Assembly (NCBI RefSeq): GCF_000747665.1
Contig: NZ_BBKT01000015.1
Coordinates: 107,685 to 171,684 of the forward strand
Direction of reading: 5' to 3'
DNA from: Thermoanaerobacterium saccharolyticum
GTDB lineage: Bacteria; Bacillota; Thermoanaerobacteria; Thermoanaerobacterales; Thermoanaerobacteraceae
DNA: 64,000 bases
Both the position numbers and the translations under genes were made by a program. Under the pieces are notes generated by a model. It was not told the DNA's origin. It searched no databases and saw only the letters and a program-made list of their open reading frames with translations. This document shows positions 1-8,774 of this stretch, piece after piece (within the stretch, counting starts at the first letter, position 1; the number at the start of each line of letters is the position of its first letter).

Positions 1-16
1 ATTTTTAGGAGGTGTT

Positions 17-508
17 ATGATGTCTAAAAAAATGGATATTATTGAGCTTCTTAATGAAAACAGCCGTCTGACAGATAATCAGATCTCTGTAATAACAGGG
101 CTTAGCGAAGATGAAGTAAAAGAAATAATAAAAAATCTTGAAGAAGAAAAAGTTTTATTAAAGTACAGCACATTGGTCAATTGGGAAAAAACCGAAAAGG
201 AAGTAGTACGTGCGCTTATTGATGTAAGAGTCACACCACAACAAGGACAAGGTTTTAATGCTATTGCTGAAAGAATCGGCCAATACGATGAAGTGAAATC
301 TGTCTCCTTAATCTCTGGCGGATACGATCTATCCGTAGAAGTAGAAGGCAAAACCATGAAAGAAATAGCTATTTTCGTAGCAGAAAGATTAGCTCCTATT
401 GATGGAGTACTAAGCACGACAACTCATTTTATATTAAAAAGGTATAAACAAGATGGGGTGTTTTTTACAGACGGTCCTGAAGACAAAAGATTGGTGGTAA
501 CACCATGA
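17..508 (+). CDS. Lrp/AsnC family transcriptional regulator
   Basis: The protein has 163 residues. The N-terminus (about residues 5-60) is a winged-helix DNA-binding domain with the Lrp-type pattern of helices (IIELLNENSRLTDNQISVITG). The C-terminal half is an alpha/beta RAM/AsnC ligand-binding domain including the stretch VKSVSLISGGYDLSVEVEG. AGGAGG lies 4 nt before ATG 17 and 7 nt before ATG 20, so the second Met may be the true start. The stop overlaps the next gene's ATG by 4 bp (ATGA), so the regulator and the aminotransferase are translationally coupled. By family knowledge it probably senses an amino acid or keto acid and controls its own operon. The promoter lies outside the window. 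Confidence 0.88.
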   Translation: MMSKKMDIIELLNENSRLTDNQISVITGLSEDEVKEIIKNLEEEKVLLKYSTLVNWEKTEKEVVRALIDVRVTPQQGQGFNAIAERIGQYDEVKSVSLISGGYDLSVEVEGKTMKEIAIFVAERLAPIDGVLSTTTHFILKRYKQDGVFFTDGPEDKRLVVTP

Positions 509-1668
509 ATAATAAATACATTTCAGATGTAGTAAAAAACATCCCACCCTCCGGAATAAGAAAATTCTTCGACCTTGTTACAAATTCTCGCGATATTATC
601 TCTCTAGGCGTTGGCGAACCGGATTTTGTGACGCCATGGACTGTGCGAAAAGAAGCTATAGATGTGCTTGATAGAGGTGCTACTACGTACACATCAAATC
701 TTGGGCTTTTAGAATTAAGAGAAGCCGTATCATTCTTTCTAAAAAATCATTACGACTTAAATTACGATGCTGAGAATGAAATAATGATAACCGTAGGCGC
801 CAGCGAAGCCATAGACTTAGCACTTAGATGCCTTATAAATAATGGCGATGAAGTTTTAGTGCCTGTGCCAAGCTATGTTTCCTATTCACCTTGTATAGAG
901 CTTACAAGAGGAGTACCGATATATGTGCCTACTTATGAAAAAAACAATTTTATAATAACACCTGATGATTTGAAATCAAAAATTACCAGTAAGACAAAAG
1001 CACTTATATTGCCATATCCAAATAATCCCACAGGTGCTATCATGAAAAAAGAGGATTTAGAAGCGATAAAAGACATAATAATAGAGCATGATTTGATCGT
1101 AATATCTGATGAAATCTACAGTGAACTTACTTACGATGGAAAACACGTAAGCATAGCTTCACTCCCTGATATGAAGGAAAGAACTATAGTTTTAAATGGC
1201 TTTTCAAAAGCCTTTGCAATGACAGGCTGGAGATTAGGATACATAGCAGCAGAACACAGCTTCATAGAAGCCATGAATAAGATTCACCAGTATACGACGA
1301 TATGCGCTCCCATCATGGCACAATACGCAGGCATAAAAGCTATATACGAGTGCGAAGACGATATAGAAAAAATGCGTAAAACTTACGATCAAAGAAGGCG
1401 TCTCATAGTAAATGGCTTCAGAGAAATAGGATTTGGCTGCTTTGAACCAAAGGGAGCTTTTTATATATTCCCTTCAATTAAAAAAACAGGTCTTTCGTCT
1501 CAAGAGTTTTGCGAAAGACTCTTAAAAGAAGAAAAAATAGCCGTTGTCCCAGGAGATGCTTTTGGACCGGGAGGAGACGGTTATATAAGGGTATCTTATG
1601 CGTATTCTATCGATAAGATAATGAAAGCACTTGAAAGAATAGAAAGATTCGCTAAAAAAATATTTTAA
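505..1668 (+). CDS. PLP-dependent class I/II aminotransferase
   Basis: The protein has 387 residues, a normal length for fold-type I aminotransferases of the AspC/PatA group. Visible marks are the substrate/PLP region GVGEPDF near the N-terminus, LPYPNNPTGA, the aspartate in VISDEIYSEL, and the PLP lysine in NGFSKAFAMTGWRLGY; a C-terminal arginine is present in GDGYIRVSYA. It transfers an amino group between an amino acid and a 2-keto acid in the cytoplasm. Substrate choice (aromatic, aspartate or other) cannot be read from the sequence. It overlaps the Lrp-type regulator by 4 bp, which suggests the pair forms one amino-acid-responsive unit. Confidence 0.9.
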   Translation: MNNKYISDVVKNIPPSGIRKFFDLVTNSRDIISLGVGEPDFVTPWTVRKEAIDVLDRGATTYTSNLGLLELREAVSFFLKNHYDLNYDAENEIMITVGASEAIDLALRCLINNGDEVLVPVPSYVSYSPCIELTRGVPIYVPTYEKNNFIITPDDLKSKITSKTKALILPYPNNPTGAIMKKEDLEAIKDIIIEHDLIVISDEIYSELTYDGKHVSIASLPDMKERTIVLNGFSKAFAMTGWRLGYIAAEHSFIEAMNKIHQYTTICAPIMAQYAGIKAIYECEDDIEKMRKTYDQRRRLIVNGFREIGFGCFEPKGAFYIFPSIKKTGLSSQEFCERLLKEEKIAVVPGDAFGPGGDGYIRVSYAYSIDKIMKALERIERFAKKIF

Positions 1669-1694
1669 AAAAAGTAGGTTTCCCTACTTTTTTT
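1667..1694. terminator. Bidirectional intrinsic terminator
   Basis: An A-run, GTAGG, a 4-nt loop, CCTAC and a T-run form a hairpin between the convergent aminotransferase and FeoB-associated genes. It has a T-tract on each strand, so it can end transcription from both sides. Confidence 0.8.
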
Positions 1695-1836
1695 GCTTTA
1701 CCTCAGAAAATTTAGGACAACCGGAAGAACAACTGTCACAGTTGCACTGTCCAGAAGTGCTTTTCTTTATGTTCTTATACAATAAAAATACCGCTGAAAC
1801 TATTATTATAGACGTAATTATTATTTCAACTACCAT
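1684..1836 (-). CDS. Small Cys-rich FeoB-associated membrane protein
   Basis: This 50-residue gene starts at an ATG preceded by GAGAGGTGA. The protein has one N-terminal membrane helix (about residues 3-20, rich in Ile/Val/Leu), a basic stretch (YKNIKK), then a cluster of four cysteines in QCNCDSCSSGCPKF. This is the architecture of the short Cys-rich proteins that accompany feoB in many Firmicutes; their exact role in Fe(II) transport is not settled. It lies 12 nt downstream of feoB, so it is the last gene of the feo operon. Confidence 0.8.
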   Translation of the reverse strand: MVVEIIITSIIIVSAVFLLYKNIKKSTSGQCNCDSCSSGCPKFSEVKQKK

Positions 1837-1848
1837 AAAAATCACCTC

Positions 1849-3664
1849 TCAAAAAATTTTTAAAATCAAATTGCCACCGTTGTAAACTATAAATGAAACC
1901 AGCCAAGCTAAAACTAACTGATACGCTACAGAAAATGATGCCATCTTCCAACCGTATTCCTTTTTCATGGTGGCTATTAAAGATATACATGGTGTATACA
2001 AAAGCACAAAGATGAGAAAGCTAATAGCTGAAATCGGTGTAAAAACCGTCGGCAAAACCTTTGTCAAATTTCCACCGTATATAACGCCCATCGTCCCTAC
2101 TACCACTTCTTTAGCCATTATTCCTGTAAGAAGCGATGCTGAATTTTGCCATGAAGCGAAACCTAACGGTATAAAGATAGGGCTTATGAATCTTCCTATA
2201 TATGCAATAAAACTTTTGTTTATTTCTGTCATGCCTGAGAAATTAAAGTTTGATAAAATCCAGACAATAATCGAAACAGAAAAGATTATAGTACCTGCTT
2301 TTTTTAAGAATCCCTTGCCTTTTTCCCACGTATGCACTGCCAATGACTTAAGTTCAGGCAGCTTATACTCAGGAAGCTCTATTATAAAAGGTTCATCATC
2401 TTTCTTAAATATAGTATTCTTGAAAAGTATGCCTACGAAAAACGCCACAACTACACCTAATGCGTATAATGATGCCACAATCAAAGCTTCGTGCCCTCTA
2501 AACAAAGCACCAGCCATAACCAGATAAATAGGCAGTCTGGCATTGCAAGACATAAATGGCAAAAGAAGAGCCGTCATCTTTCTGTCCTTCTCACTCTCTA
2601 AAGTCCTCGTAGACATCAAACCTGGGACATTACACCCAAAGCTAATTATAAGCGGAATGAATGCCTTCCCAGATAAGCCCATCTTCCGGATTATCTTATC
2701 CATCAAAAATGCTACTCTCGCCATATACCCACTGTCTTCTAAAAAAAGATATGCACAAAAACAATGCTAATATCACAGGAAGAAATACTATAACTGAGCC
2801 TACACCGCCAATGATGCCATCTACAATAAGTGACTTAAACCAGCTACTTGTGCCAGATAACAATATATCAACATGTGGGGCAAACCAATCATTTACGAAA
2901 GTATCTAACAAATCAGCTAAAGGCTGTCCAACCCAGCTAAAAGTAAACTGAAAAATAAAATATGCGATAGCTACCAAAATTGGATATGCCAAAAATTTGT
3001 TTATGAGGATTTTATCCAATCTCTCTGTGATAGTAGCCGTATTTTCAGATGTGCTCGCAACACATTGTAATAAAATACCTTCTATATACTTATACGTTTC
3101 TGCTTCGCTTTTAAAATCCAATTTATTATGATATTGATTTTCATTATCATAATTTGCCTTTGAAAAAACTTCATTTATCAAAAGTTCCTCCAGCTTTTCT
3201 ACACCTTTTCCTTTTGAAGCCACTATCGGAACAACCATGACATCAAGCAATTTAGACAATTTTTCATAATCAATTTTTATGCCTTTATTTTCAGCAACAT
3301 CCACCATGTTTAGTATCAGTACAATAGGTATGTTGAATTCTTTAAGTTGCATAGTTAAGTACAAATTTCTCTTAAGATTTGAAGCATCTACTATATTCAA
3401 TATCAAATCAACATGGCCGCTTTCCAGGAAAGACTTGGAGATTTTTTCTTCGTTGGAGTAAGTATCCATTGCATAAATGCCAGGCAAATCGACGATTTTT
3501 ACATCATCATTTATAAAACCTTCCTTTTTTTCAACAGTGACACCAGGCCAATTACCCACATGCTGGTTTAATCCCGTAAGCAAATTAAAAAGTGTGGTCT
3601 TCCCAACATTGGGATTGCCAATCAAAGCGGCTGTTATCATCCGTTTTGAGTCCGAAACTACCAT
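1849..3664 (-). CDS. feoB: Ferrous iron transporter FeoB (frameshifted in this sequence)
   Basis: Fe(II) importer of the cytoplasmic membrane. The first frame (2696-3664) holds the G domain with Walker A GNPNVGKTTLF, the G3 region VDLPGIY and the G4 motif NMVD, then the start of the membrane part. The second frame (1849-2724) resumes with the family's gate sequence MARVAFLMDK and SFGCNVPG and carries the remaining helices. The switch lies at a run of seven T on the coding strand (2741-2747). Deleting one T joins the frames as FLEDSGYMARVAF, exactly the family pattern. One protein of about 600 residues is expected. It follows feoA by 21 nt. The shift is either a sequencing error or a real disruption. 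Confidence 0.88.
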
Positions 3665-3685
3665 ACGCCACCTCCTTCACATATC

Positions 3686-3916
3686 TTAAACTACATCTTT
3701 TACCACAATATTTTTTGCATCTTTTTTTCTAATCGCCAAATCAAATCCCATAAAATTTATTATTATAGGATCTCCCAAAGGCGCAACCCTCTTGACTTTT
3801 ACTTCGGTCCCTTCAATAGCACCTAAAGCCCTTAGCCTTCTCGCTAATCTTTCATCTCCTAAAAGACCGCTTACTAAAGCCCTTTGGCCTGGTTTTAAAT
3901 CACACACGCTCATCAT
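3686..3916 (-). CDS. feoA: Ferrous iron transport protein FeoA
   Basis: This small SH3-like protein has 76 residues from the ATG at 3916, which follows AAGGGGTGG. A longer reading to 3946 would have no ribosome site and would run through the Fur box, so I reject it. The sequence shows the FeoA pattern: L-x-PGQRA near the start, LARRLRALGAIEGTEVKV, and APLGDPIIINFMGFDLAIRKKDA. FeoA is a cytoplasmic partner that supports FeoB. It is the first gene of the feoA-feoB-Cys-rich operon. Confidence 0.92.
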   Translation of the reverse strand: MMSVCDLKPGQRALVSGLLGDERLARRLRALGAIEGTEVKVKRVAPLGDPIIINFMGFDLAIRKKDAKNIVVKDVV

Positions 3917-3930
3917 TCCCACCCCTTTAT

Positions 3931-3945
3931 TGATAATCATTCTCA
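3931..3945 (-). promoter_or_regulatory. Fur box upstream of feoA
   Basis: On the coding strand the bases read TGAGAATGATTATCA, which matches the 7-1-7 Fur consensus TGATAATNATTATCA at all but one defined position. It sits about 15 nt before the feoA start codon, so an iron-loaded Fur protein would be expected to repress the operon. Site recognition is by eye; binding is inferred. Confidence 0.8.
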
Positions 3946-4008
3946 ACTCCTGATTCTATGATACTATATATTCCCCTTCATGTCAATAAATTATTAAAAT
4001 AAGATTTA

Positions 4009-4560
4009 TCATATCTTTATAAATCTATGCCATATCTTAAGAATATGATTTTCAAGAGGATCAAATATACCCTTTAAATATCTCACAAGCTTGCTGCTTA
4101 AGAATCCTATGACAAATCCAGCTACAACATCCACAGGATAGTGAACTCCAACATATACTCTCGCTATAATCAGTAAAACTGTCAAAACCATCATGATAGC
4201 ACCAATAAGCTTATTTCCTTTTAGCTGCGTAAATGCAATGGCTGATCCTCCTGATAGATGATCACTTGGAAAAGATGCATCACTTGAATGTTTAACAAGC
4301 AAATTTACTTTATGTGTAACAAAAGGCCTTGGTTCAAAGTAAAATTTTGAAATGATAAAATTCGCGCTCAATGCTATAACTGCAGCAAAGAAATCCTCCA
4401 TTGATACCTTTTTTCCATCATCTCCTCCAATAAACCATTGAATAACCATTAGAAGCCCATATATAATAGGAGAATACAAAGCAATAAATATCATCACCTT
4501 ATCTAATACAGTGTAATGACTTGCAAATCCATTGATAACTTTAAAAATAGCATAATTCAT
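4009..4560 (-). CDS. PAP2-family membrane phosphatase (undecaprenyl-diphosphatase-like)
   Basis: The protein has 183 residues from the ATG at 4560, chosen because GAGGTG lies 6 nt upstream. It carries the PAP2 superfamily phosphatase signature in order: the K/R-rich block FEPRPFVTHK, the SGH-like block FPSDHLSGG, and the terminal block ARVYVGVHYPVDVVAG with its catalytic His and Asp. Several hydrophobic segments make it an integral membrane protein. BcrC-type relatives dephosphorylate undecaprenyl diphosphate for cell-wall carrier recycling; other lipid phosphates are possible. It is a single-gene unit between feo and the metal importer. Confidence 0.85.
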   Translation of the reverse strand: MNYAIFKVINGFASHYTVLDKVMIFIALYSPIIYGLLMVIQWFIGGDDGKKVSMEDFFAAVIALSANFIISKFYFEPRPFVTHKVNLLVKHSSDASFPSDHLSGGSAIAFTQLKGNKLIGAIMMVLTVLLIIARVYVGVHYPVDVVAGFVIGFLSSKLVRYLKGIFDPLENHILKIWHRFIKI

Positions 4561-4640
4561 TTTCATCACCTCGTATTAAGATTTTAAACTCCAATTCTTA
4601 AAATAAAATTAGACGCAGATTAAAAAACAATTAAAACTTC

Positions 4641-4696
4641 TTGACAAAGAAAACAAATAATTATATAATCCTAAATAGTAAAATATTCTTATTTAG
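4641..4696 (+). promoter_or_regulatory. Sigma-A promoter plus inverted-repeat operator of the metal importer operon
   Basis: TTGACA at 4641-4646 and TATAAT at 4664-4669 are perfect consensus boxes spaced by 17 nt. Immediately downstream, CTAAATA (4671-4677) and TATTTAG (4690-4696) form an inverted repeat spanning the likely transcription start. This placement suits repression by the Fur-family protein encoded by the first gene; that link is inference. Confidence 0.8.
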
Positions 4697-4711
4697 AAGG
4701 AATGAGGGATA

Positions 4712-5131
4712 ATGACAAAGGAAGAGATTTTAAAAACTATAAAATCCAATAACTTTAAGATAACGCCTCAAAGGGAACTTATCATAAACATAATGTTAAA
4801 TTCTCGTGGTTACTTATCTGTACGGGAAATCTACGAGAAAGTAAAAAGTTCATTTCCGCAAGTAAGTTTAGATACTGTCTACAGAAATTTAAGCCTTCTT
4901 AAGGATATAAATGTATTAAGCGAGACAACTATAGGCAACAATATTATGTATGAAATTCACAAAGACATGCATGAACACATAATGAAATGTCTAAAATGCG
5001 GCAAAATCTTTGAACTTAATATATGCCCCATAGATCTTTGCCGAAATAAACTGGATGGTTTTGAAGTTGTAGACCACAAAATCGAGATCACTGGATACTG
5101 CAAAAATTGCAAGAATCATGAGGAGGATTAG
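4712..5131 (+). CDS. Fur-family metalloregulator (Zur-like)
   Basis: The protein has 139 residues. The N-terminal winged helix includes ITPQRELIINIML and the recognition region VSLDTVYRNLSLL. The C-terminal dimer and metal domain has HEHIMKCLKCGKIFEL and a second CxxC in GYCKNCKN, the structural zinc site typical of Fur, Zur and PerR. It is the first gene of an operon with a complete zinc/manganese-type ABC importer, 2 nt before the binding-protein gene, which favours a Zur-like (or Mn/Zn-responsive) function over iron control. Fur and PerR cannot be excluded by sequence alone. Confidence 0.85.
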   Translation: MTKEEILKTIKSNNFKITPQRELIINIMLNSRGYLSVREIYEKVKSSFPQVSLDTVYRNLSLLKDINVLSETTIGNNIMYEIHKDMHEHIMKCLKCGKIFELNICPIDLCRNKLDGFEVVDHKIEITGYCKNCKNHEED

Positions 5132-5133
5132 AA

Positions 5134-6015
5134 ATGAAGCGACTTATTTCAATTTTTTTGATAATTTTGATAGTGTTTAGCTTGACGTCATGCAATGCGA
5201 AAATTTCAAAAAAGCCAAGCAAATTAACTGTATATGCTACTTTTTATCCTTTGTACGATCTTACAAAAAAAATTGCTGGTGATAAAGCCACAGTCCAAAA
5301 CATAATACCGCCTGGCGTGGAACCTCATGACTGGGAACCTACAACAAAACAGATAGCAGACATAGAAAGAGCTTCTCTCGTTTTGCATTTAGGGCTTGGC
5401 ATGGATTCATGGATAAGCAAAGTAGAATCATCTGTATCAGGGCCTAAATTTGTAAAAGTATCAAGTGGTATTAATGCGATAAAAGTTGGAAATGCCATAA
5501 ATCCACACGTATGGCTGTCTCCAAAAGAAGCACAGATATTGGCAAAAAATATCAAAGATGCTTTAGTAAATGCTGACAGTAAAAATGCAAAATATTACGA
5601 AGATAACTATAAAACTTTGGCAAATACATTAAAGCAATTAGACAGTGAATACACTGAAAAACTTAAAAATACAAAGACAAAGACGTTTATAGTCTACCAT
5701 AGTGCCTTTGACTACGTAGCAAGAGATTACGGCTTAAACCAAGTATCTATTGTCGGCATGAGCGAGGAAGCCGAAGCAAGCCCTGCTAAAGTCGCTGAAG
5801 TCATACAACTTATAAAAAGGGAAAATATCAAATTCATCTTTACAGAGCCATTGACATCACCTAAGCCTATTCAATCAATAGCCAGCGAAACAGGTGCAAA
5901 GGTATTGCCGCTAAATACTATTGAGGGGCTTACTAAAGATGAGATGAAGAAAGGATACGATTATATCTCATTGATGAGGCAGAACTTAGACAATCTTCAA
6001 ATGGCATTAAATTAA
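5134..6015 (+). CDS. znuA: Zn/Mn-type ABC transporter substrate-binding lipoprotein
   Basis: The protein has 293 residues. A signal peptide with lipobox LTSC (Cys at about residue 20) anchors it outside the membrane. It belongs to the cluster 9 metal-binding family. Candidate metal ligands are the histidines in PPGVEPHDWEP, NPHVWLSP and TFIVYHSAFDY and the acidic residue in FIFTEPLTS. There is no long His-rich loop, which is common in zinc-specific members, so zinc versus manganese is open. It sits directly behind the Fur-family gene and ahead of the ATPase and permease genes. Confidence 0.9.
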   Translation: MKRLISIFLIILIVFSLTSCNAKISKKPSKLTVYATFYPLYDLTKKIAGDKATVQNIIPPGVEPHDWEPTTKQIADIERASLVLHLGLGMDSWISKVESSVSGPKFVKVSSGINAIKVGNAINPHVWLSPKEAQILAKNIKDALVNADSKNAKYYEDNYKTLANTLKQLDSEYTEKLKNTKTKTFIVYHSAFDYVARDYGLNQVSIVGMSEEAEASPAKVAEVIQLIKRENIKFIFTEPLTSPKPIQSIASETGAKVLPLNTIEGLTKDEMKKGYDYISLMRQNLDNLQMALN

Positions 6016-6121
6016 ATGATTGTACTAAATATTTAAAGAGATGAAAAATTTATCAACCATCACAAATTTCGCTTTTGATAAATTTTTCATATTATACATT
6101 GCTAATGAAAGGAAATTAGAT

Positions 6122-6896
6122 ATGGGTAAAATTGTTGAACTTAAAGATGTCAGTTTTTCTTATGCTGATAAAAGGGTGCTTAATAATATCAATCTAACTA
6201 TCGATGATGGCGAATTTGTTGGCCTTATCGGCCCCAATGGGTCAGGCAAAAGCACTCTTGTGAAGATCATGATAGGAGACCTTACGCCATCATCTGGCGA
6301 AGTCCTTATAAATGGGATAAATGTAAAAGACATAAAAAAAAAGATCCATAATAGGATATGTACCACAAAAATCTTATTCATTTAACGCTTCATTTCCAGC
6401 AAGCGTGAAAGAAGTCGTATCGATGGGGCTTTATGGAAAATTAGGGCTATTTAAAAAGCTTTCTAAAGATGACTGGGAAATTGTAAATAACGCTTTAAAG
6501 ACTGTGGACATGATTGATTACAAAGACAGGCTTATCGGAAATCTGTCTGGAGGCCAGCAGCAAAGGGTGTTTATAGCAAGAGCACTTGTCAGCGATCCTA
6601 AGATTTTATTTTTGGATGAGCCTACAACAGGCATAGATGCAAAATCAGAAGACACGCTTTACAAAATACTGGATACTTTAAACAAGCAAAACAGAATAAC
6701 GATTATCATGGTCACTCATGATGTTTGGGCCATATCCGACAAGGTATCTCGAATCGTATGCATGGGAAATGGCAGACTATATGATAGATGCAACACTTTA
6801 GACTTTTCAAAAAAAGAATTGGCAGAAATATACGGATACGATGTTAAATTAGACATGCACCACCATCAAAATGAAAATATCAATAATCGACTTTAG
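6122..6896 (+). CDS. znuC: Zn/Mn-type ABC transporter ATPase (frameshifted in this sequence)
   Basis: Start chosen at ATG 6122 (MGKIVELKDVSFSY) behind GAAAGGAAATTAGAT; an upstream ATG at 6041 lies too far from any ribosome site. The first frame carries Walker A GPNGSGKSTLV and stops at 6385. The second frame carries the signature LSGGQQQR, Walker B ILFLDEPT and the His switch MVTHD. The break is an A9 run at 6334-6342. With eight A the reading becomes DIKKRSIIGYVPQKSYSFN, restoring the family Q-loop. The intact product would be about 258 residues and would drive metal import with its neighbours. Confidence 0.86.
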
Positions 6897-6910
6897 ATTG
6901 AGGTGTTATA

Positions 6911-7711
6911 ATGCTTAATATTTTTACATACGACTTTATGATCAGGGCATTTTTTGCAGGCGGATTTATATCAATAATAGCACCATTGGTAGGAAGCTTT
7001 TTAGTGCTGAGAAGGCTATCACAGATGGGTGATACATTATCTCACGTAGCGTTGGCAGGCGTGGCAGCAGGATTTCTCATAGGCATAAATCCTACAATCG
7101 GCTCTATAATCTTTGTGATACTATCATCTTTTGGCATTGAACGCTTGAGAAAATCCTACTTTAGATATTCGGAAATATCTATTGCAGTTGTCATGTCAGC
7201 AGGAATGGCAATAGCAGTAATACTTCTAAGCTTATCTAGCGGAAGCCCAGCAAACATAATGAATTACCTCTTTGGAAGCATAATCTCAATTAACAACACC
7301 GACGTTTTGATTTCCTTCATACTAAGCATTGCTATAATAGCAATAATTTACATTTTCTACAAAGAGCTTTTGTACATCACATTTGACGAAGAAGCTGCAT
7401 TAATATCCGGTATTCCCGTCAACATGGTAAATATAATATTTACCATGATTGTAGCCATAACCGTAGCAGTATCCATGAGAATAGTAGGAGCTTTGCTGGT
7501 ATCAGCATTGATGGTGATACCTGCAGCAGCCAGCCTTAAAATCGCCAAAAACTTCAGACAGACCATTTTTTACGCCATACTGTTTTCCTTTATATCTGTA
7601 TTCGTCGGAATAATACTCTCCTTTTATCTCAATCTCTCCCCAGGCGGCAGCATCGTAATAGTTTCTCTCATAATCATGGGCTTAGCAAGCATAAAGAAAG
7701 CAGGTAACTAA
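6911..7711 (+). CDS. znuB: Zn/Mn-type ABC transporter permease
   Basis: The protein has 266 residues in a highly hydrophobic chain with seven or more predicted helices, of the ABC-3 permease family. Family blocks visible include GSFLVLRRLSQMGDTLSHVALAG near the N-terminus and VGALLVSALMVIPAAASLK in the C-terminal half. It forms the membrane channel for the metal importer. It starts 14 nt after the ATPase gene behind a GAGGTG site and is followed by a strong terminator. Confidence 0.9.
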   Translation: MLNIFTYDFMIRAFFAGGFISIIAPLVGSFLVLRRLSQMGDTLSHVALAGVAAGFLIGINPTIGSIIFVILSSFGIERLRKSYFRYSEISIAVVMSAGMAIAVILLSLSSGSPANIMNYLFGSIISINNTDVLISFILSIAIIAIIYIFYKELLYITFDEEAALISGIPVNMVNIIFTMIVAITVAVSMRIVGALLVSALMVIPAAASLKIAKNFRQTIFYAILFSFISVFVGIILSFYLNLSPGGSIVIVSLIIMGLASIKKAGN

Positions 7712-7722
7712 CCTGCTTTTTT
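7697..7722 (+). terminator. Intrinsic terminator of the metal importer operon
   Basis: AAAGCAGGT, a short loop, and ACCTGCTTTTTT form a hairpin with a T-run right at the permease stop codon. Confidence 0.85.
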
Positions 7723-7858
7723 GTTTTTAACTTGGATAATAAAATGCAAAATAAACCAATAATGATAAATAATATCCCGACAATTTTTAACAATCTCTTT
7801 TTTTAATTCCAACTCCTAAAGCCTCCTAACTGTGAAAATATATTCTCATCAACAATCA

Positions 7859-8122
7859 TTATGGCGATTCACAAAATAAATGACTATCTTTTTTGAATAT
7901 AGGTAGCAAAATTTTAAAAGAGATATAACCAATTAATGCTCCAAATACATTTAATATAAAATCATTTATATCACAAATTTTATATGCAAAACCGTATATT
8001 AATGAAACAAGCAATTGTGTTATTTCAATACAAAAAGATGTTATTGCACATAAAGATATATTTTTTCTAAATGAAATATACTTATAGTTAATAAAAGGCA
8101 TTAAAAATGCCAAAGGCATCAA
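7859..8122 (-). pseudogene. VanZ-like membrane protein, N-terminally truncated
   Basis: The 87-residue open stretch carries the VanZ-family block IEITQLLVSLIYGFAYKICDINDFILNVFGALIGY. VanZ proteins are normally longer at the N-terminus. Reading upstream in the same frame gives ITGNILLLMPLAF, also family-like, but it runs into the 3' end of the lipoprotein gene in another frame, so the VanZ start is missing. It appears to be a deletion remnant joined to the lipoprotein gene. VanZ of Tn1546 gives low-level teicoplanin resistance; most relatives have unknown roles. Whether this short form is made is uncertain. Confidence 0.6.
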
Positions 8123-8132
8123 AAGTAATATA

Positions 8133-8675
8133 TTACCGGTTATTTGTATTTCTGTATTTTAAACTTTTTGCAATGTTTAAAGCGGTTTGTTCATCAACAT
8201 CGGCAGTATTAAAATATAGGTCATAAGCAATCTTTTTTTCCTTGATAATAAAAAACAGATGTACCTGCTCGGTTACAGTTGTTTCACCAGATGCAGCCGG
8301 AGGTGTAATTTTAAGTTTTTCCTTCACTACTTCCGTAAAAAATCCTTCAAGTGTTTTTGATTCAATAACTTCTGAATGGTTTGGCTCAAGCTGTGAGATT
8401 GGTTGTTCTGGATAATATCCCAGAATATCTAATCCACCTATCCTTTTGTTTTCTTTCTTAAATGCAAGCACATTACCATCTAATTTCTCTGCTGTCCATT
8501 CTTTTGGAATTGATATTTGATAAAGATCGGTTTGAATGTTTTGTTTCAATTGTGTATTTTGGAATTGTTTCAATTGCTGTTCAGGATTAGTATTAAGTTT
8601 TTTAGTTTCATTTGAACAAGATGTAAAACTCAACAAGAATATGACTGAAAATAGGAAAATAAAGAATCGATTCAT
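8133..8675 (-). CDS. Putative lipoprotein of unknown function
   Basis: The protein has 180 residues behind CGGAGG. The signal peptide ends in a lipobox SFTSC (Cys about residue 20). A short Gln/Asn-rich linker (NPEQQLKQFQNTQLKQ) leads to a globular domain that begins YQISIPKEWTAE, reminiscent of the PsbP/DUF-type lipid-anchored domains seen in Firmicutes, but I do not recognise a named family. The C-terminus (SLKYRNTNNR) overlaps the VanZ-like remnant, so the natural end may have been altered by deletion. Confidence 0.65.
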   Translation of the reverse strand: MNRFFIFLFSVIFLLSFTSCSNETKKLNTNPEQQLKQFQNTQLKQNIQTDLYQISIPKEWTAEKLDGNVLAFKKENKRIGGLDILGYYPEQPISQLEPNHSEVIESKTLEGFFTEVVKEKLKITPPAASGETTVTEQVHLFFIIKEKKIAYDLYFNTADVDEQTALNIAKSLKYRNTNNR

Positions 8676-8722
8676 TTACATGCCTCCGTTTTGTAATAAT
8701 TTTACCTTAATTAATATTATAC

Positions 8723-8760
8723 GCGTTGAAAGAACCACTTAAAAGGGAATCTTTCAACGC
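8723..8760. terminator. Stem-loop between lipoprotein and SpoIID-like gene
   Basis: GCGTTGAAAG and CTTTCAACGC form a perfect 10-bp stem with an 18-nt loop after the SpoIID-like stop codon. It lacks a clear T-tract, so it is a possible factor-dependent terminator or RNA end stabiliser. Confidence 0.45.
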
Positions 8761-8774
8761 ATATCAGCTTACTT

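Noticed and set aside
1967..2527. Long plus-strand frames opposite feoB, the nucleotidase, leuS and the PTS genes.
   Set aside because: They are antisense shadows of well-supported genes, with no ribosome sites or family character.
2733..2750. Programmed ribosomal frameshifting in feoB at a run of T.
   Set aside because: The shift needed is the loss of one base, not a -1 slip on a heptamer, and the same lesion occurs in six unrelated genes, so an artefact is more likely.
7715..7830. Possible tiny membrane peptide on the minus strand (LLKIVGILFIIIGLFC-like) behind GGAGGCTTTAGGAG.
   Set aside because: It needs a TTG start and one base removed from an A7 run, and its end overlaps the importer terminator. 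Too many assumptions to list as a gene.
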